Source: Pelagibius marinus
GTDB lineage: Bacteria; Pseudomonadota; Alphaproteobacteria; Kiloniellales; Kiloniellaceae
Length of the DNA: 64,000 nt
Direction of reading: 5' to 3'
Assembly: GCF_014925385.1 (NCBI RefSeq)
Contig: NZ_JACSDK010000001.1
Coordinates: 496,001 to 560,000, forward strand
The translations under genes and the position numbers were made by a program. Shown in pieces: positions 15,407 through 24,515 of the stretch (positions within the stretch are counted from its first letter, which is position 1; every line of letters begins with the position of its first letter). The notes beneath the pieces are model-generated. The model saw nothing but the letters and a program-made list of their open reading frames with translations, had not been told where the DNA came from and ran no database searches.

Positions 15407-18292
15407 TTGGGAAGCGGATCCGTGCGGACGACCTGGAAGTGCGCGATCGGTGCCCGCGCGGTTGCCGTCGTGCTGACGGTTTTTGTCGGTCTTTCCCTGC
15501 CGTCGACGAAAGCCCTTGCCGAGCCGCCCCCCGAATTGACGGTCCTCGCCGCGGATCTGCTGCGCGATCTCGACGATCACTTGGCGGCGGTTCCGGAAGA
15601 AGAAATTCCACAGGCCGTGCGTGAGGCCGCGCTGGCGATACTGCAGCGCGAAGACGCCTTCTCATGGCCCTTCACGCCGCTCGTTCCGAGAATATCGGGC
15701 GGCATGGAGGTTCTTGCGGCCGCCGGCCTCGCGGGCAGGGCAAGAGACATGGCTGCGGCGGAGAGCGCGCAGGTGCAGAAGGCCCTCGATGCCGCTGTCG
15801 TGGACAGAGACATGGCCGCGGCGGCAACGATCCTCTCCGGGATCGGCGGCGGCGCCGCACCCAACAGCGAGGCTCTCGGCGCCGTCCTTACGGTGGTGTT
15901 TCAAGGGATCATGGATCCCCGGACCTGGCCGCAGATCGAAACCCGCCACGAGTACGCCAGCCAATCCGGACCCCAAAGGATCCTTCTCGAATGGGACCGG
16001 GAGGCGCGCAGCTTCCGGCTGAGGATCAGCAACCTCCTGCCTGAAAAGGCGCCCGGCACCTGGTTTGAAGTCGAGGGGCCCGTCGGCGTGAAGCTGGCCG
16101 AAAATCCGGTTTGGTTCGAGGCGACCGTCCTTACACCGCGACGAACTTTCCGGCATGGCGTCGACGGCGAGGCCGGCGTCTCACAGGTCGCGGAGGCGGA
16201 AGCCCCCGCCGCCGCGCCTGGCGGTCTTGAGGACGAGATTGCGCGCCTCAAGGAAGAGATCATGTTCGCGTCCTGTGGTTTCGGAACGATCTGGAAGAAT
16301 ACGCAGACCGGGGAGCTGGTCTGCAAGACCGGCGGCCGTCCCCCGGATGGGCCCTTCGTATTCCACGACACATACGAGCCTGAAGCGGACGCAGAAGCGA
16401 AGAATGCAAGGCTGCGAGAGGAGCTTGCGGCGCTTGAGGACAGGCTCGCAGGGCAGGACCAGACCTCCCCGCCGGCCGACGGCCCGGACTGTGCAGCGCG
16501 GGCTTCCACCTTCGCCACGTCAGGTCCGGTCGTCTCTGCGGATCCACAGGGCATAATTCGGGTCCGCTGCGGCAACATCCTGAATTTCGGCAGCCACGTC
16601 GAAGTCGATGTAGCCATACCTGCCGACGCCTTCGTGACCAGCGATCCGAACTACAGCGGCAACGGCAGTTATCACAAACTCATGGTTCGTTCCGCGGCGC
16701 GCCTGCTGAGGGGTGACGGCGTGATGGCGCGCGGCGGCATCGACAGCTTCGATCTGGCCGATCCGACCGGCCGGGTCGATCTTGGTGTCCTGCCGCCCGG
16801 CTTCTACCGGCTCAGCGTGGTGGCGTGGAAGGAGGAACTGGCACAGGCCTGGCTGTTGGTGACCGTCGACCAGCGCCCCGGTGCCTTGCGCCTGGCCGGT
16901 GACCGGCCGCCTTCGGCCGGCCGGCCTTTCGACGTGATCTTCGACGCCCCGAAGATTGCGCGCGCAGCGACCCAAGCGGAGCTGCCAAGGTACGAGCTGG
17001 AAGTGATCCCGATCGGCCAGGATGGCAGAGGCCACAAGCAAAGCCGCGGGGTCGAACGGGAGTTCGATGCGGCGCCGGGGCAATCCATCCGCATCGACCC
17101 CTGGATGGTTCGCCCGGGCGCGAACCTGGTCCGGCTGCTGCTCAATTCCGGAGACGGCCGCTATGTGCTCGACACGCTGGCGCTCGAGCTGGGCGGTCAG
17201 GAGGATCTGCGCGCGCCCGTTCATTTCGCGCTGAACGGTGAGACCGATCCGGAGAATTCCGGCCTGACGGTCTTCGAGGGCAAGCGGCAGACGGTCGAGT
17301 TCGGGCTCGGCGGCCCCCTTGCCCTTGTCGGCGGCAAGGCGACATTCCGGGTCTACCGCCTCGAAGCGCCGCTGCTCAGCGGGTCGGGGGGGCGCCAGCG
17401 CGTCTTCGTCCTGCCCGCCGGCGCCCATCCGGGAGAGATCGTCGATGAGCGGCCGCCGCAAGCGCTGAAAGACCTGCAGGTCTGGGACGTCGCGACACCG
17501 CTGCCGCCGGGGCACTACGCCGCCGGGGTCGAGCTCAGTGCGTCGACGCAGATGTTCATGCTCCATTTCGACGTCCGGCCTGCCGAGGGCCGCGCCCGGC
17601 TGGTGCTCGACGGAGGCAATAGATTCGCCGTCGGCCAGGATGTCGTTGCCCGGATCGCCCATGCGGACGCGCAGGGCGACCTCGCCCTTCGCCTCTATCG
17701 GCTCGGCGGCTATGTGCCGGGCTGTGCCATCGAGAGGGAGCGGCTCGTGACCCCCAACGACACGCCGATCGAGCAGCTGCGCAATGAGAGCGGTGGTCTG
17801 TCGGGATACCGGATCGGGTCGCTGGACCCCGGCCTCTACCTGCTGCGAATGGTCCACAGCACCAGGACGGGCGAAGCCATCGTCGACGAAGACGGCTTCG
17901 AAGTCGTCTCCGGCCAGGCTGGAACGCCGGAAGACCGGGCGGAAGCCCGGCGCAATCCCTGGCCGCCCTTCGGCGGTTCCCTGGACGGGGTCGACTGCGC
18001 CGCTGTCGCCATCGAGGAGGAAGAGATCAAGCTGCGCCTTGTCCGCCTGGAAAGCGGCGAGTTCCAGGCGGTGGAGGGGCCCGCGGAGTACGGCAAGCCC
18101 TACTACCTCGAGGGGCGGCTTGAGAACGAGGCGCGGCAGAGGAGTTATCTGGCCGAGGTCGGCGCACCGGATGGCACGCCGGAAGACGTTCGACTCTACA
18201 AAGTCGAAGGTCAGCCTAATGTCCTGCGCAGTGAGATCATCTACTTCCTGTGGGACGCGTCAGCGGAGGAGGCGCCCGATGCGGATCGCTGA
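15407..18292 (+). CDS. Large exported protein of unknown function (961 aa)
   Basis: I do not recognise this protein. TTG 15407 is chosen because GGGGGAGG lies six bases upstream and the resulting N-terminus is a clean signal peptide (about 32 residues, hydrophobic AVAVVLTVFVGL, ending near KALA-EPP). Residues ~30-175 are helical; ~265-285 and ~340-360 look like short coiled coils (LEDEIARLKEEI; LREELAALEDRL). The remainder is beta-rich, with a recurring domain-end motif L-x-PG-x-Y near residues 460, 698 and 804 (LPPGFYRL, LPPGHYAA, LDPGLYLL), suggesting tandem beta-sandwich modules. Periplasmic or surface location is inferred. It overlaps the next gene by 14 nt, implying coupled expression. 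Confidence 0.8.
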   Translation: MGSGSVRTTWKCAIGARAVAVVLTVFVGLSLPSTKALAEPPPELTVLAADLLRDLDDHLAAVPEEEIPQAVREAALAILQREDAFSWPFTPLVPRISGGMEVLAAAGLAGRARDMAAAESAQVQKALDAAVVDRDMAAAATILSGIGGGAAPNSEALGAVLTVVFQGIMDPRTWPQIETRHEYASQSGPQRILLEWDREARSFRLRISNLLPEKAPGTWFEVEGPVGVKLAENPVWFEATVLTPRRTFRHGVDGEAGVSQVAEAEAPAAAPGGLEDEIARLKEEIMFASCGFGTIWKNTQTGELVCKTGGRPPDGPFVFHDTYEPEADAEAKNARLREELAALEDRLAGQDQTSPPADGPDCAARASTFATSGPVVSADPQGIIRVRCGNILNFGSHVEVDVAIPADAFVTSDPNYSGNGSYHKLMVRSAARLLRGDGVMARGGIDSFDLADPTGRVDLGVLPPGFYRLSVVAWKEELAQAWLLVTVDQRPGALRLAGDRPPSAGRPFDVIFDAPKIARAATQAELPRYELEVIPIGQDGRGHKQSRGVEREFDAAPGQSIRIDPWMVRPGANLVRLLLNSGDGRYVLDTLALELGGQEDLRAPVHFALNGETDPENSGLTVFEGKRQTVEFGLGGPLALVGGKATFRVYRLEAPLLSGSGGRQRVFVLPAGAHPGEIVDERPPQALKDLQVWDVATPLPPGHYAAGVELSASTQMFMLHFDVRPAEGRARLVLDGGNRFAVGQDVVARIAHADAQGDLALRLYRLGGYVPGCAIERERLVTPNDTPIEQLRNESGGLSGYRIGSLDPGLYLLRMVHSTRTGEAIVDEDGFEVVSGQAGTPEDRAEARRNPWPPFGGSLDGVDCAAVAIEEEEIKLRLVRLESGEFQAVEGPAEYGKPYYLEGRLENEARQRSYLAEVGAPDGTPEDVRLYKVEGQPNVLRSEIIYFLWDASAEEAPDADR

Positions 18293-21200
18293 CATCGTGC
18301 TGCTGGGGGCGCTCGGATGGCTGCTCGCGACCTCCTCTGTCGCCGCGCAGGAAGCAGACGCGGCGCAGTGGAACGGCCGCTGGCAGACCCAGTATGTCGA
18401 CGACCTGCTCGGTCCCGTTCACGGCCGTGCGCGGATTGACGTCGAGGCGCAGGCCGCCGAGGTCATCTACAGGCACCCGAAAACGGGCGCCGAGCACCGG
18501 CTGGTTTCGACCCTCTTCGAACGGCAGGGCAGCGATCTGAAAATCGTGCTTTCCGGGCAGAGCCCCGCCTTCGCCGCCGCCGACGGCCGCAACTACCCGG
18601 TGACCGACATCGTCGTCCCCGAAACCTCGGCCACCGCCACCGCTGCGATCGGCAACAGCAGCCTGACTGTCCCGCTCGCCCCGCGCCGGCCTTCGGATGA
18701 GGCCGAGGTCACGCTGGAGCTGACACTGGCCGACCTCCAGACGCTGCGCGGCAGCTGGCATTACCGGGCCGATCCGCTGACCCGCAGGGCGCACGACGGC
18801 CTCGGCCGTATCGGCATCTTCGAGACGCTGTCGGATGGCGGCGGCCGGCAGTCGGGCGGTGAGATCTGGACCCGACCGGTGCCGCAGATCGTCACCGCTT
18901 TCGCGCTCGATCCGCAGACCGGGTGGAACCGGGATCTGGTGGAACCCTTAAATCCGCACCCCTTCCAGGATGACCGCCACCGGCGGGAACAGGATCGCCG
19001 CTTTGTCGTGATTGCCGGTTACGAACTGCCGGCGGTTGGAAGCGATCCCGTCGACTTTGTCTCGCTCGAACCCTCCATCGCCTATGGCCGGGTGATCGAC
19101 CCGGACAGCACCTTCAAGTCGGTTCCCGGTCACCTTGAGCCTTTCGTTGACGCGCGGGCGAAAACGGCCGAACGCCTCGAAGCCGACCTGGGCCGCGAAG
19201 ACGCGAAGAAGCTGGCGGCTTCGCTCGACTATCTGATCGTCGAAGCAACGCTGCGCGACGGCATCACGCCGGGCATGCAGCGCTTCGCGTTGAACGGAAC
19301 GGCTTCGGGCTGGACGCTCGCCTTCGGCAACAACGGCGCGCAGATCCGCTTCGTCCGGCCGATCGATCCTGCGGCGGTTCCCGACCGGCGGCTCGACAGT
19401 TTCGACGTGGTCATCAAAAATCCCGATCAGACGGTCTCTCGCGCGCGCATTCGGGTCGAGGCCAGCGCCTTGACCGCTGAAGACGGTGTGGCCGCCGCTA
19501 CGGCGCTCACCGTTCGCCCGGGCGAAAGCCTGGAGGGGGATCTGTCGAGTGCCGAGTTTTTTGTCCTGACGCCGGACACCAGGGAGCGATTTGCGCGCCT
19601 GGGCCTGAGCTTCCTGCGCGGCGGTGAGGTGAACTCAACGGGCCGGCCGCAAGTCGTGACGGCCGGTAGTTTCCGTGGCGCATACGGCACCTTGACGATC
19701 GACGTGGAAGGGAACTTCACCTACACAGCCGATCCTCTGCGCTGGCTCAGTACCGGCTACGAGCCGACAGAGAGGCTCTTCGCGCCGGAGGTCGTACGTG
19801 TCGCGCTGCGCAGTGATCTGGTCCTCCCCCGCGAGAAGATCGACATAACGCTCGGCCACGGCGCCGAGATCCTGCAGTTCGCCGGCAGGCGCACGCTCCC
19901 GGTTATGCGCGATGCCAAAGATCCGCACCTCTATCTCAGCGCCCCGATCTACCTGCCGCCGGCCGGCACCGGCAGCGGCGCAGCGCCGCCGCCGGGCACG
20001 ACGGTGCTGCCGGCCGCAATCGGGGAAGGTGACAGGCTCTTCGCCGCCATTGCCGATCCGGGGCTGATCTCTGTCCCGCCGGCGCCGGCCGCGGCGCGGG
20101 TTTACACGACGCCGGGGCGGATGGAGAACGGACAGAGCTATCTCTGGAAGGACCACTTGAAGGCGGCGCATGCCTGCTACGACGACCTCGGCGAGATCGA
20201 CTGGGACGGGTCGGATTTCGATTTTGTCGCTACCCTGGAAGAGGACCTCCATTTTGAATGGTGGAAGGTCCTCTCGCTCGTCACCACGCTGTTCGCCTCC
20301 GAGACCCTGGAAACGAATTTCCAACTGGGTGATCACGCCGCGCTTCTGATGCTGCGGCACGTCTTTGTGACCCAGGCCGAGGCGAGGATAAAAGAATACC
20401 GCCGCCTGGCAGAGGCCGACCGCTACGAGGTCGCCGCCTTCTGGATCGCGACGAACCCCTACCGATGGGGCTCGGCGGGTGGCGGCCACCCGCTGAACAG
20501 CCTGCGGCTCGGCATCGAGGTTCCGATGCAGGATGGATCGTCGGGGCCCTTTGGATTCACTTATTTCGACAACTCCTCTTCCGGAGGGCTTCTCAGGATC
20601 GACGATCCGAAGAAGGTGCCGATCTGGATCGTGGCGGCGACGCGCAGCGCGCTCGGGTCCTATGCCGAAACGATCCGCGAGAGCCTCGCAACCGCCGACG
20701 AAACGGACGCTTGCGACGTCAGGGAACTGGTCGAGCTGGTCGGCGCGCATTTCGACAATGTCGAAGCGCAGCTGCGCCCCCGTCTGATGCGGTTGTCGGG
20801 GGATGCGCCGCTGCGCTGGGAGCCGGACTATCACGGCAGGCTCCGGATCCGGCAGGTCGCGAGTAAGCTCTGGCAGATGCGCGCGCATCAGCGTCTGTCG
20901 GAGGAAGATACCCAGCAGGCGCTGCAGTATATCTCCATCGCCACCCTGCCGGCCGGGGCTGCGGGGGCGACGGCCACGGTGATTCTTGCCGGATTCAACG
21001 CGGCCGCCTATGCCGCCACCGAGGTGCCGAAATACCTGGAGAGCCAGGAAGAGATCGCCTTTGCGCGCGGCGCCGCCGATGTGCTCGGCCTCACGCGGCT
21101 CGAGACCGCCGTAGCCAGGGAGTACAGCGGAACCGACCTGGCGATCGGGTTTCTTGTCACCCTGGGCGGCGATGTCGCGAGCGGCGACATGCTCGTCTTT

Positions 21201-23165
21201 CTCAAGTCGAGCGCCAAGCGCGTCGCCGATGCCGGGCAAGCCGTGCTCAAGGCGCGGCTGGCGTCGCCCCGCGCAGCCGTGGCGAATGCGTTCCGCAGGC
21301 TGCGCGCCGGCCCTCGCTACCGCGCGGTTCGGCGCGGCGCGGCCATCGTGAATGCCGCCGACTTCGACCTGGACAGCTTCCTTCTGCATGGCCATCCGCG
21401 GGACGCGGCCGACGTGGCGGAGTTTCTGTCCTATGCCCTGCGGCGCGAATCCTCCGGCGCGGCGCTGGAGCCCGTGCAGCTAGCGGCGCTCGAGCGGTTC
21501 AGGGCCGCGCGGGACCAGGCCGCCGGTTTGGCGGACACGGCGTTCACCGGCGAACTTCGGGCGCTTGCGGATGTCGAGGCTGTACGGCCCGACCTGCGCC
21601 GGCTGGTCCGGGAAGCGCGTGGAGTGGTCGAAACGGCGCTGGCCGCGGGCGGGCGGCGCCGCGCCGAGGCGCTCGCCTTGCTGCGCTTTTCGCCGCAGAG
21701 TACGGGGGAGGCCTTCCAGGCCGCGCTCGAGGCTCGCCTGGCGCGCGTCCGCCAGCCGCTCGGCGAAGCGTTCTATGACATGGCCGATCCGGGCAACCGG
21801 GCGGTCGCCGGACTGCTGGAGGACAACGGCTGGGCTGTCGCCGTCACGCCGCGCGAAAGCGGCGGGCATCATGTGAAGATCGCCGCGCCGGGGGGCTACG
21901 AGGATGCGCTTCTGCGCGGCTTCGATCCCGAGACGGGCGTGCTCGATTTCGTCAGCGGTTACCGGGACAACATTCCCGGCCATATCGATATCGGCCTGCC
22001 GGTGCCGCTTTCCGAGAAAGGCGTGCCGGCATTCCTCTTCGCGCAGCTGCGGTTCATGCAGGAGATGGGAATCGGCTATGCCGGCCAGGGCGGCAATCTG
22101 CTGCGCCGGCTCGACATGGGATGGGTCCTGAACGCGCGGACCAACGCGCAGCTCACCTGGTTCCGCAACACCTACCATCCCGGCAGAAGTTTCGCCGATC
22201 TGCAGGCCGAGGGACTCCTTGACGATTTCATCCTGCAGACCCGCTCCGTCGAATACGCGAGCAGCCTGATCGAACAATCGGGCTATCGGGTCAAGGCGGC
22301 CCGCTTTGCCTTTTTCGGCGAGCCCGGCCGGCTCTGGCCTCTGGGAAAGAGGTTCCGGGTCGGCGCGGAGGGGGAGACTTGGGAAGCCTTCATGCGCCGC
22401 TATGGACTCGGCCAAACCGACCCCGGTCCGCCCGGCATCCGCATCGAAATCGACGTCGAGCCCAATCCTGCGGCAGTCGGCGGCCGTGAAACGTCTCTTG
22501 AGACCGCCCGGCTGAACCTCGAGATGCCGCCGGAGGCCACGCAGCGGCTCGACCTGGAAGTGCCCGGCCCGGACCAGGTGGAATCGCCCGCCGCCGTCCG
22601 CCCGCCGGGCGAAAAGGGGGCAGCGCCGATCCCCGACGACTTTTCGGATACGCTGCCGCCGCCCGCGGCGGGCGAGTTCGACACGACCATCATCGAGCGA
22701 GCACCGCTTGCCCCGAATGATGAAATCGAGCGGATGCGCGCGATGGCGATGCACGACCTCGGCAATCAGGTGCCGGGCGCCGCCGAGCGGCTGGCCTTGA
22801 TCCAGGACGCGGAGGCGGCCTTGGGCCGGGGCAGCGCCGCGGAGCGGCAGTTTGGGCTGAGTGCTGCCCGGATGATGAGCGAGCTCGGTGTGCCCGAAGT
22901 GCGCGCGCTGCAGTACGCGGGGTTGCACCACCGGGCTGTCGATACGTCGGAACTTGCCGCCGGCGTCTTTCGGGGTCAGTTGGTCGCCGAAGCGATCCTC
23001 TACTCGGGGACGCGGCCGGTCCGGCTTGAGCGGTTCATGGCGGCCACCGGGTTGACGCAGAGCGCGGCCCAGCTGGCGGTCGAAGAAGCGGCAAGCCGGA
23101 TGGGCCTGGCGGTCCTGCCCGGGGAAATCCGCCCGGCAAGCCTCTATCCGCCGGCACTCAGGTAG
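18279..23165 (+). CDS. Very large exported protein of unknown function (1628 aa)
   Basis: Unrecognised. ATG 18279 has GGAGGAGG upstream and gives a signal peptide (VLLGALGWLLATSSVAAQ). Residues 25-~600 are beta-rich; ~465-485 (TLTIDVEGNFTYTADP) resembles the strand pattern of cadherin/VCBS-like repeats. Residues ~620-880 look globular and helical; ~883-915 and ~950-975 are Gly/Ala-rich hydrophobic stretches (LPAGAAGATATVILAGFNAA; IGFLVTLGGDVASG). ~1000-1400 is a long helical-to-mixed region, ~1425-1475 is Pro-rich, and 1480-1628 a terminal helical domain. The order exported beta region, hydrophobic linker, variable C-terminus recalls polymorphic exoproteins, but no toxin motif or adjacent immunity gene was seen. 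Overlaps the preceding gene by 14 nt. Confidence 0.78.
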   Translation: MRIADIVLLGALGWLLATSSVAAQEADAAQWNGRWQTQYVDDLLGPVHGRARIDVEAQAAEVIYRHPKTGAEHRLVSTLFERQGSDLKIVLSGQSPAFAAADGRNYPVTDIVVPETSATATAAIGNSSLTVPLAPRRPSDEAEVTLELTLADLQTLRGSWHYRADPLTRRAHDGLGRIGIFETLSDGGGRQSGGEIWTRPVPQIVTAFALDPQTGWNRDLVEPLNPHPFQDDRHRREQDRRFVVIAGYELPAVGSDPVDFVSLEPSIAYGRVIDPDSTFKSVPGHLEPFVDARAKTAERLEADLGREDAKKLAASLDYLIVEATLRDGITPGMQRFALNGTASGWTLAFGNNGAQIRFVRPIDPAAVPDRRLDSFDVVIKNPDQTVSRARIRVEASALTAEDGVAAATALTVRPGESLEGDLSSAEFFVLTPDTRERFARLGLSFLRGGEVNSTGRPQVVTAGSFRGAYGTLTIDVEGNFTYTADPLRWLSTGYEPTERLFAPEVVRVALRSDLVLPREKIDITLGHGAEILQFAGRRTLPVMRDAKDPHLYLSAPIYLPPAGTGSGAAPPPGTTVLPAAIGEGDRLFAAIADPGLISVPPAPAAARVYTTPGRMENGQSYLWKDHLKAAHACYDDLGEIDWDGSDFDFVATLEEDLHFEWWKVLSLVTTLFASETLETNFQLGDHAALLMLRHVFVTQAEARIKEYRRLAEADRYEVAAFWIATNPYRWGSAGGGHPLNSLRLGIEVPMQDGSSGPFGFTYFDNSSSGGLLRIDDPKKVPIWIVAATRSALGSYAETIRESLATADETDACDVRELVELVGAHFDNVEAQLRPRLMRLSGDAPLRWEPDYHGRLRIRQVASKLWQMRAHQRLSEEDTQQALQYISIATLPAGAAGATATVILAGFNAAAYAATEVPKYLESQEEIAFARGAADVLGLTRLETAVAREYSGTDLAIGFLVTLGGDVASGDMLVFLKSSAKRVADAGQAVLKARLASPRAAVANAFRRLRAGPRYRAVRRGAAIVNAADFDLDSFLLHGHPRDAADVAEFLSYALRRESSGAALEPVQLAALERFRAARDQAAGLADTAFTGELRALADVEAVRPDLRRLVREARGVVETALAAGGRRRAEALALLRFSPQSTGEAFQAALEARLARVRQPLGEAFYDMADPGNRAVAGLLEDNGWAVAVTPRESGGHHVKIAAPGGYEDALLRGFDPETGVLDFVSGYRDNIPGHIDIGLPVPLSEKGVPAFLFAQLRFMQEMGIGYAGQGGNLLRRLDMGWVLNARTNAQLTWFRNTYHPGRSFADLQAEGLLDDFILQTRSVEYASSLIEQSGYRVKAARFAFFGEPGRLWPLGKRFRVGAEGETWEAFMRRYGLGQTDPGPPGIRIEIDVEPNPAAVGGRETSLETARLNLEMPPEATQRLDLEVPGPDQVESPAAVRPPGEKGAAPIPDDFSDTLPPPAAGEFDTTIIERAPLAPNDEIERMRAMAMHDLGNQVPGAAERLALIQDAEAALGRGSAAERQFGLSAARMMSELGVPEVRALQYAGLHHRAVDTSELAAGVFRGQLVAEAILYSGTRPVRLERFMAATGLTQSAAQLAVEEAASRMGLAVLPGEIRPASLYPPALR

Positions 23166-23294
23166 AACCCGGGGCCCATGGGAAAGCAGTCAGGTGCAGG
23201 GCATTGTGCACAGCCCTTCGAACGCTGGGGCGCACTTGCGCAAACAACGCTGGGGGTGATTTCCGCCCGGCAGGATGCGGCCTGACGACGGGGC

Positions 23295-23921
23295 CTAGCC
23301 CAGTCGCGTGGTGAGGATCTTGAGCCCCGCCGCGCCGAAGGCGAGAGCGAAGACCGCCTCGAACCAGCGGCGCAGTTTCGCGTAGCCCGCGGTCATCGGC
23401 GGGCTGGAGAACAAGAGCGCGTAGCCGTGGAAGACGAGGACGCTCTGCAGGCCAATGGCGGCGATGATGAGCGCGAGGGACGCCGGCGAAGTGTTCGCCG
23501 GGACAGCGACCGAGTAGAGCGCGCCGAAGAAGAGGATCGCCTTGGGATTGGTCAGGTGCAGCAGCAGGCCGCGGCGGTAGGCGGCGCGGAGCGTTGGCAC
23601 CTTGATCTTCGCCGCCGCCGGCGCGTCGGGCCTCAGCGCGGCGCGCGCCGACTTCACCGCCAGAAACAGCAGATAGCCCGCGCCGATGTAGCGCATCATC
23701 TCGAAGGCCCAGGCGTTTGCCAGCATGACGACGCTGAGGCCCGCCGCCGCAGCGATCGACCAGGTGAGTGAGCCGGTGGTGACGCCGGCGGCCAGGGCAA
23801 GTCCATAAGGTCGCCCGGAGGCCATGGAAGTGCCGGCAATGGCCAGCGTCGCCGGACCGGGGCTGCCCGTCGCGATCAGCGCGGCGAGCAGAATGAGGGG
23901 CAGGTTCACGTCAGCGATCAT
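23295..23921 (-). CDS. LysE/RhtB family amino-acid exporter
   Basis: 208 aa inner-membrane protein with about six hydrophobic segments. Family marks: SPGPATLAIAGTSMASGR near the N-terminus, GAGYLLFLAVKSARAAL, and LLLHLTNPKAILFFGALY. Exports amino acids or related small metabolites; substrate unknown. ATG 23921 (MIADVN...) fits the family; the frame reaches a TTG at 23957. No clear Shine-Dalgarno sequence precedes the ATG. Stands alone on the minus strand, 71 nt downstream of the RidA gene on the same strand, so the two may be co-transcribed. A second, distinct LysE-family gene lies at 53451. Confidence 0.9.
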   Translation of the reverse strand: MIADVNLPLILLAALIATGSPGPATLAIAGTSMASGRPYGLALAAGVTTGSLTWSIAAAAGLSVVMLANAWAFEMMRYIGAGYLLFLAVKSARAALRPDAPAAAKIKVPTLRAAYRRGLLLHLTNPKAILFFGALYSVAVPANTSPASLALIIAAIGLQSVLVFHGYALLFSSPPMTAGYAKLRRWFEAVFALAFGAAGLKILTTRLG

Positions 23922-23992
23922 CGGCTGAAAGTGCCACGTTCTTGCGGGGCGGTTCAACCGGATAGCGGCTGCGGCCCCGGTATGTCCGGCGG

Positions 23993-24403
23993 CTAGTCGA
24001 GCACCGCCACCGCATCGACTTCGAAGAGCATGCCGTCGAGGGCGAGGCGCGGCACGGGCACCAGCGTCTGCGCCGGCAGGGCCGCGCCGAAGGTCCGCTT
24101 CACGGCTTCGGTCATCACGCCGAGCTTGGAGGGGTCGTAGTCGACGACATAAGTCGTGATCTTCGTCACCTGACCGGGCTTTGCGCCCACGGCGTCGAGG
24201 GCACGGCGCAGGTTGGCGTAGGCCTGTTCGACCTGGTCGGCAAAGCGCGGCGACAGCGCGCCGTCCTTGTCCTCGCCGCCCTGGCCGGCGATGTAGGCGA
24301 TACGGCTGCCGCCCGTGGCGACGACCGCGTGGCTGTAGCCGTTCGGCGCCGGGTCGTAAAGCTCCGGGGGATTAACGATGGTGCAGGCGCTTTTCATCAT
24401 CAT
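23993..24403 (-). CDS. RidA/YjgF family protein (probable enamine/imine deaminase)
   Basis: 136 aa, typical RidA length; these trimers hydrolyse reactive enamine/imine intermediates formed by PLP enzymes. Family segments include IAYIAGQGGEDKDG, the helix FADQVEQAYANLRRALDAVG, VTKITTYVVDYDP and LVPVPRLALDGMLFEVDAVA at the C-terminus. The arginine in VPVPRLA is at the position used for substrate carboxylate binding in the family. Three consecutive ATGs occur (24403, 24400, 24397), with AAGGAG five bases before the first. Likely co-transcribed with the LysE-type exporter downstream. Confidence 0.9.
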   Translation of the reverse strand: MMMKSACTIVNPPELYDPAPNGYSHAVVATGGSRIAYIAGQGGEDKDGALSPRFADQVEQAYANLRRALDAVGAKPGQVTKITTYVVDYDPSKLGVMTEAVKRTFGAALPAQTLVPVPRLALDGMLFEVDAVAVLD

Positions 24404-24515
24404 GGGGCTCCTTCGTCCTCGGGATATGCGTCTGATACCCCCATGACGATCGGGCGCCCCCGTTCGTGACGCCTTCCGGAATGCGCGGTTTTGGGATTAC
24501 CAGGTAGCGCGGCCG

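Noticed and set aside
18279-23165. Calling the 1628-aa protein a polymorphic toxin
   Set aside because: No toxin motif and no small immunity-type gene follows; only the architecture is suggestive.
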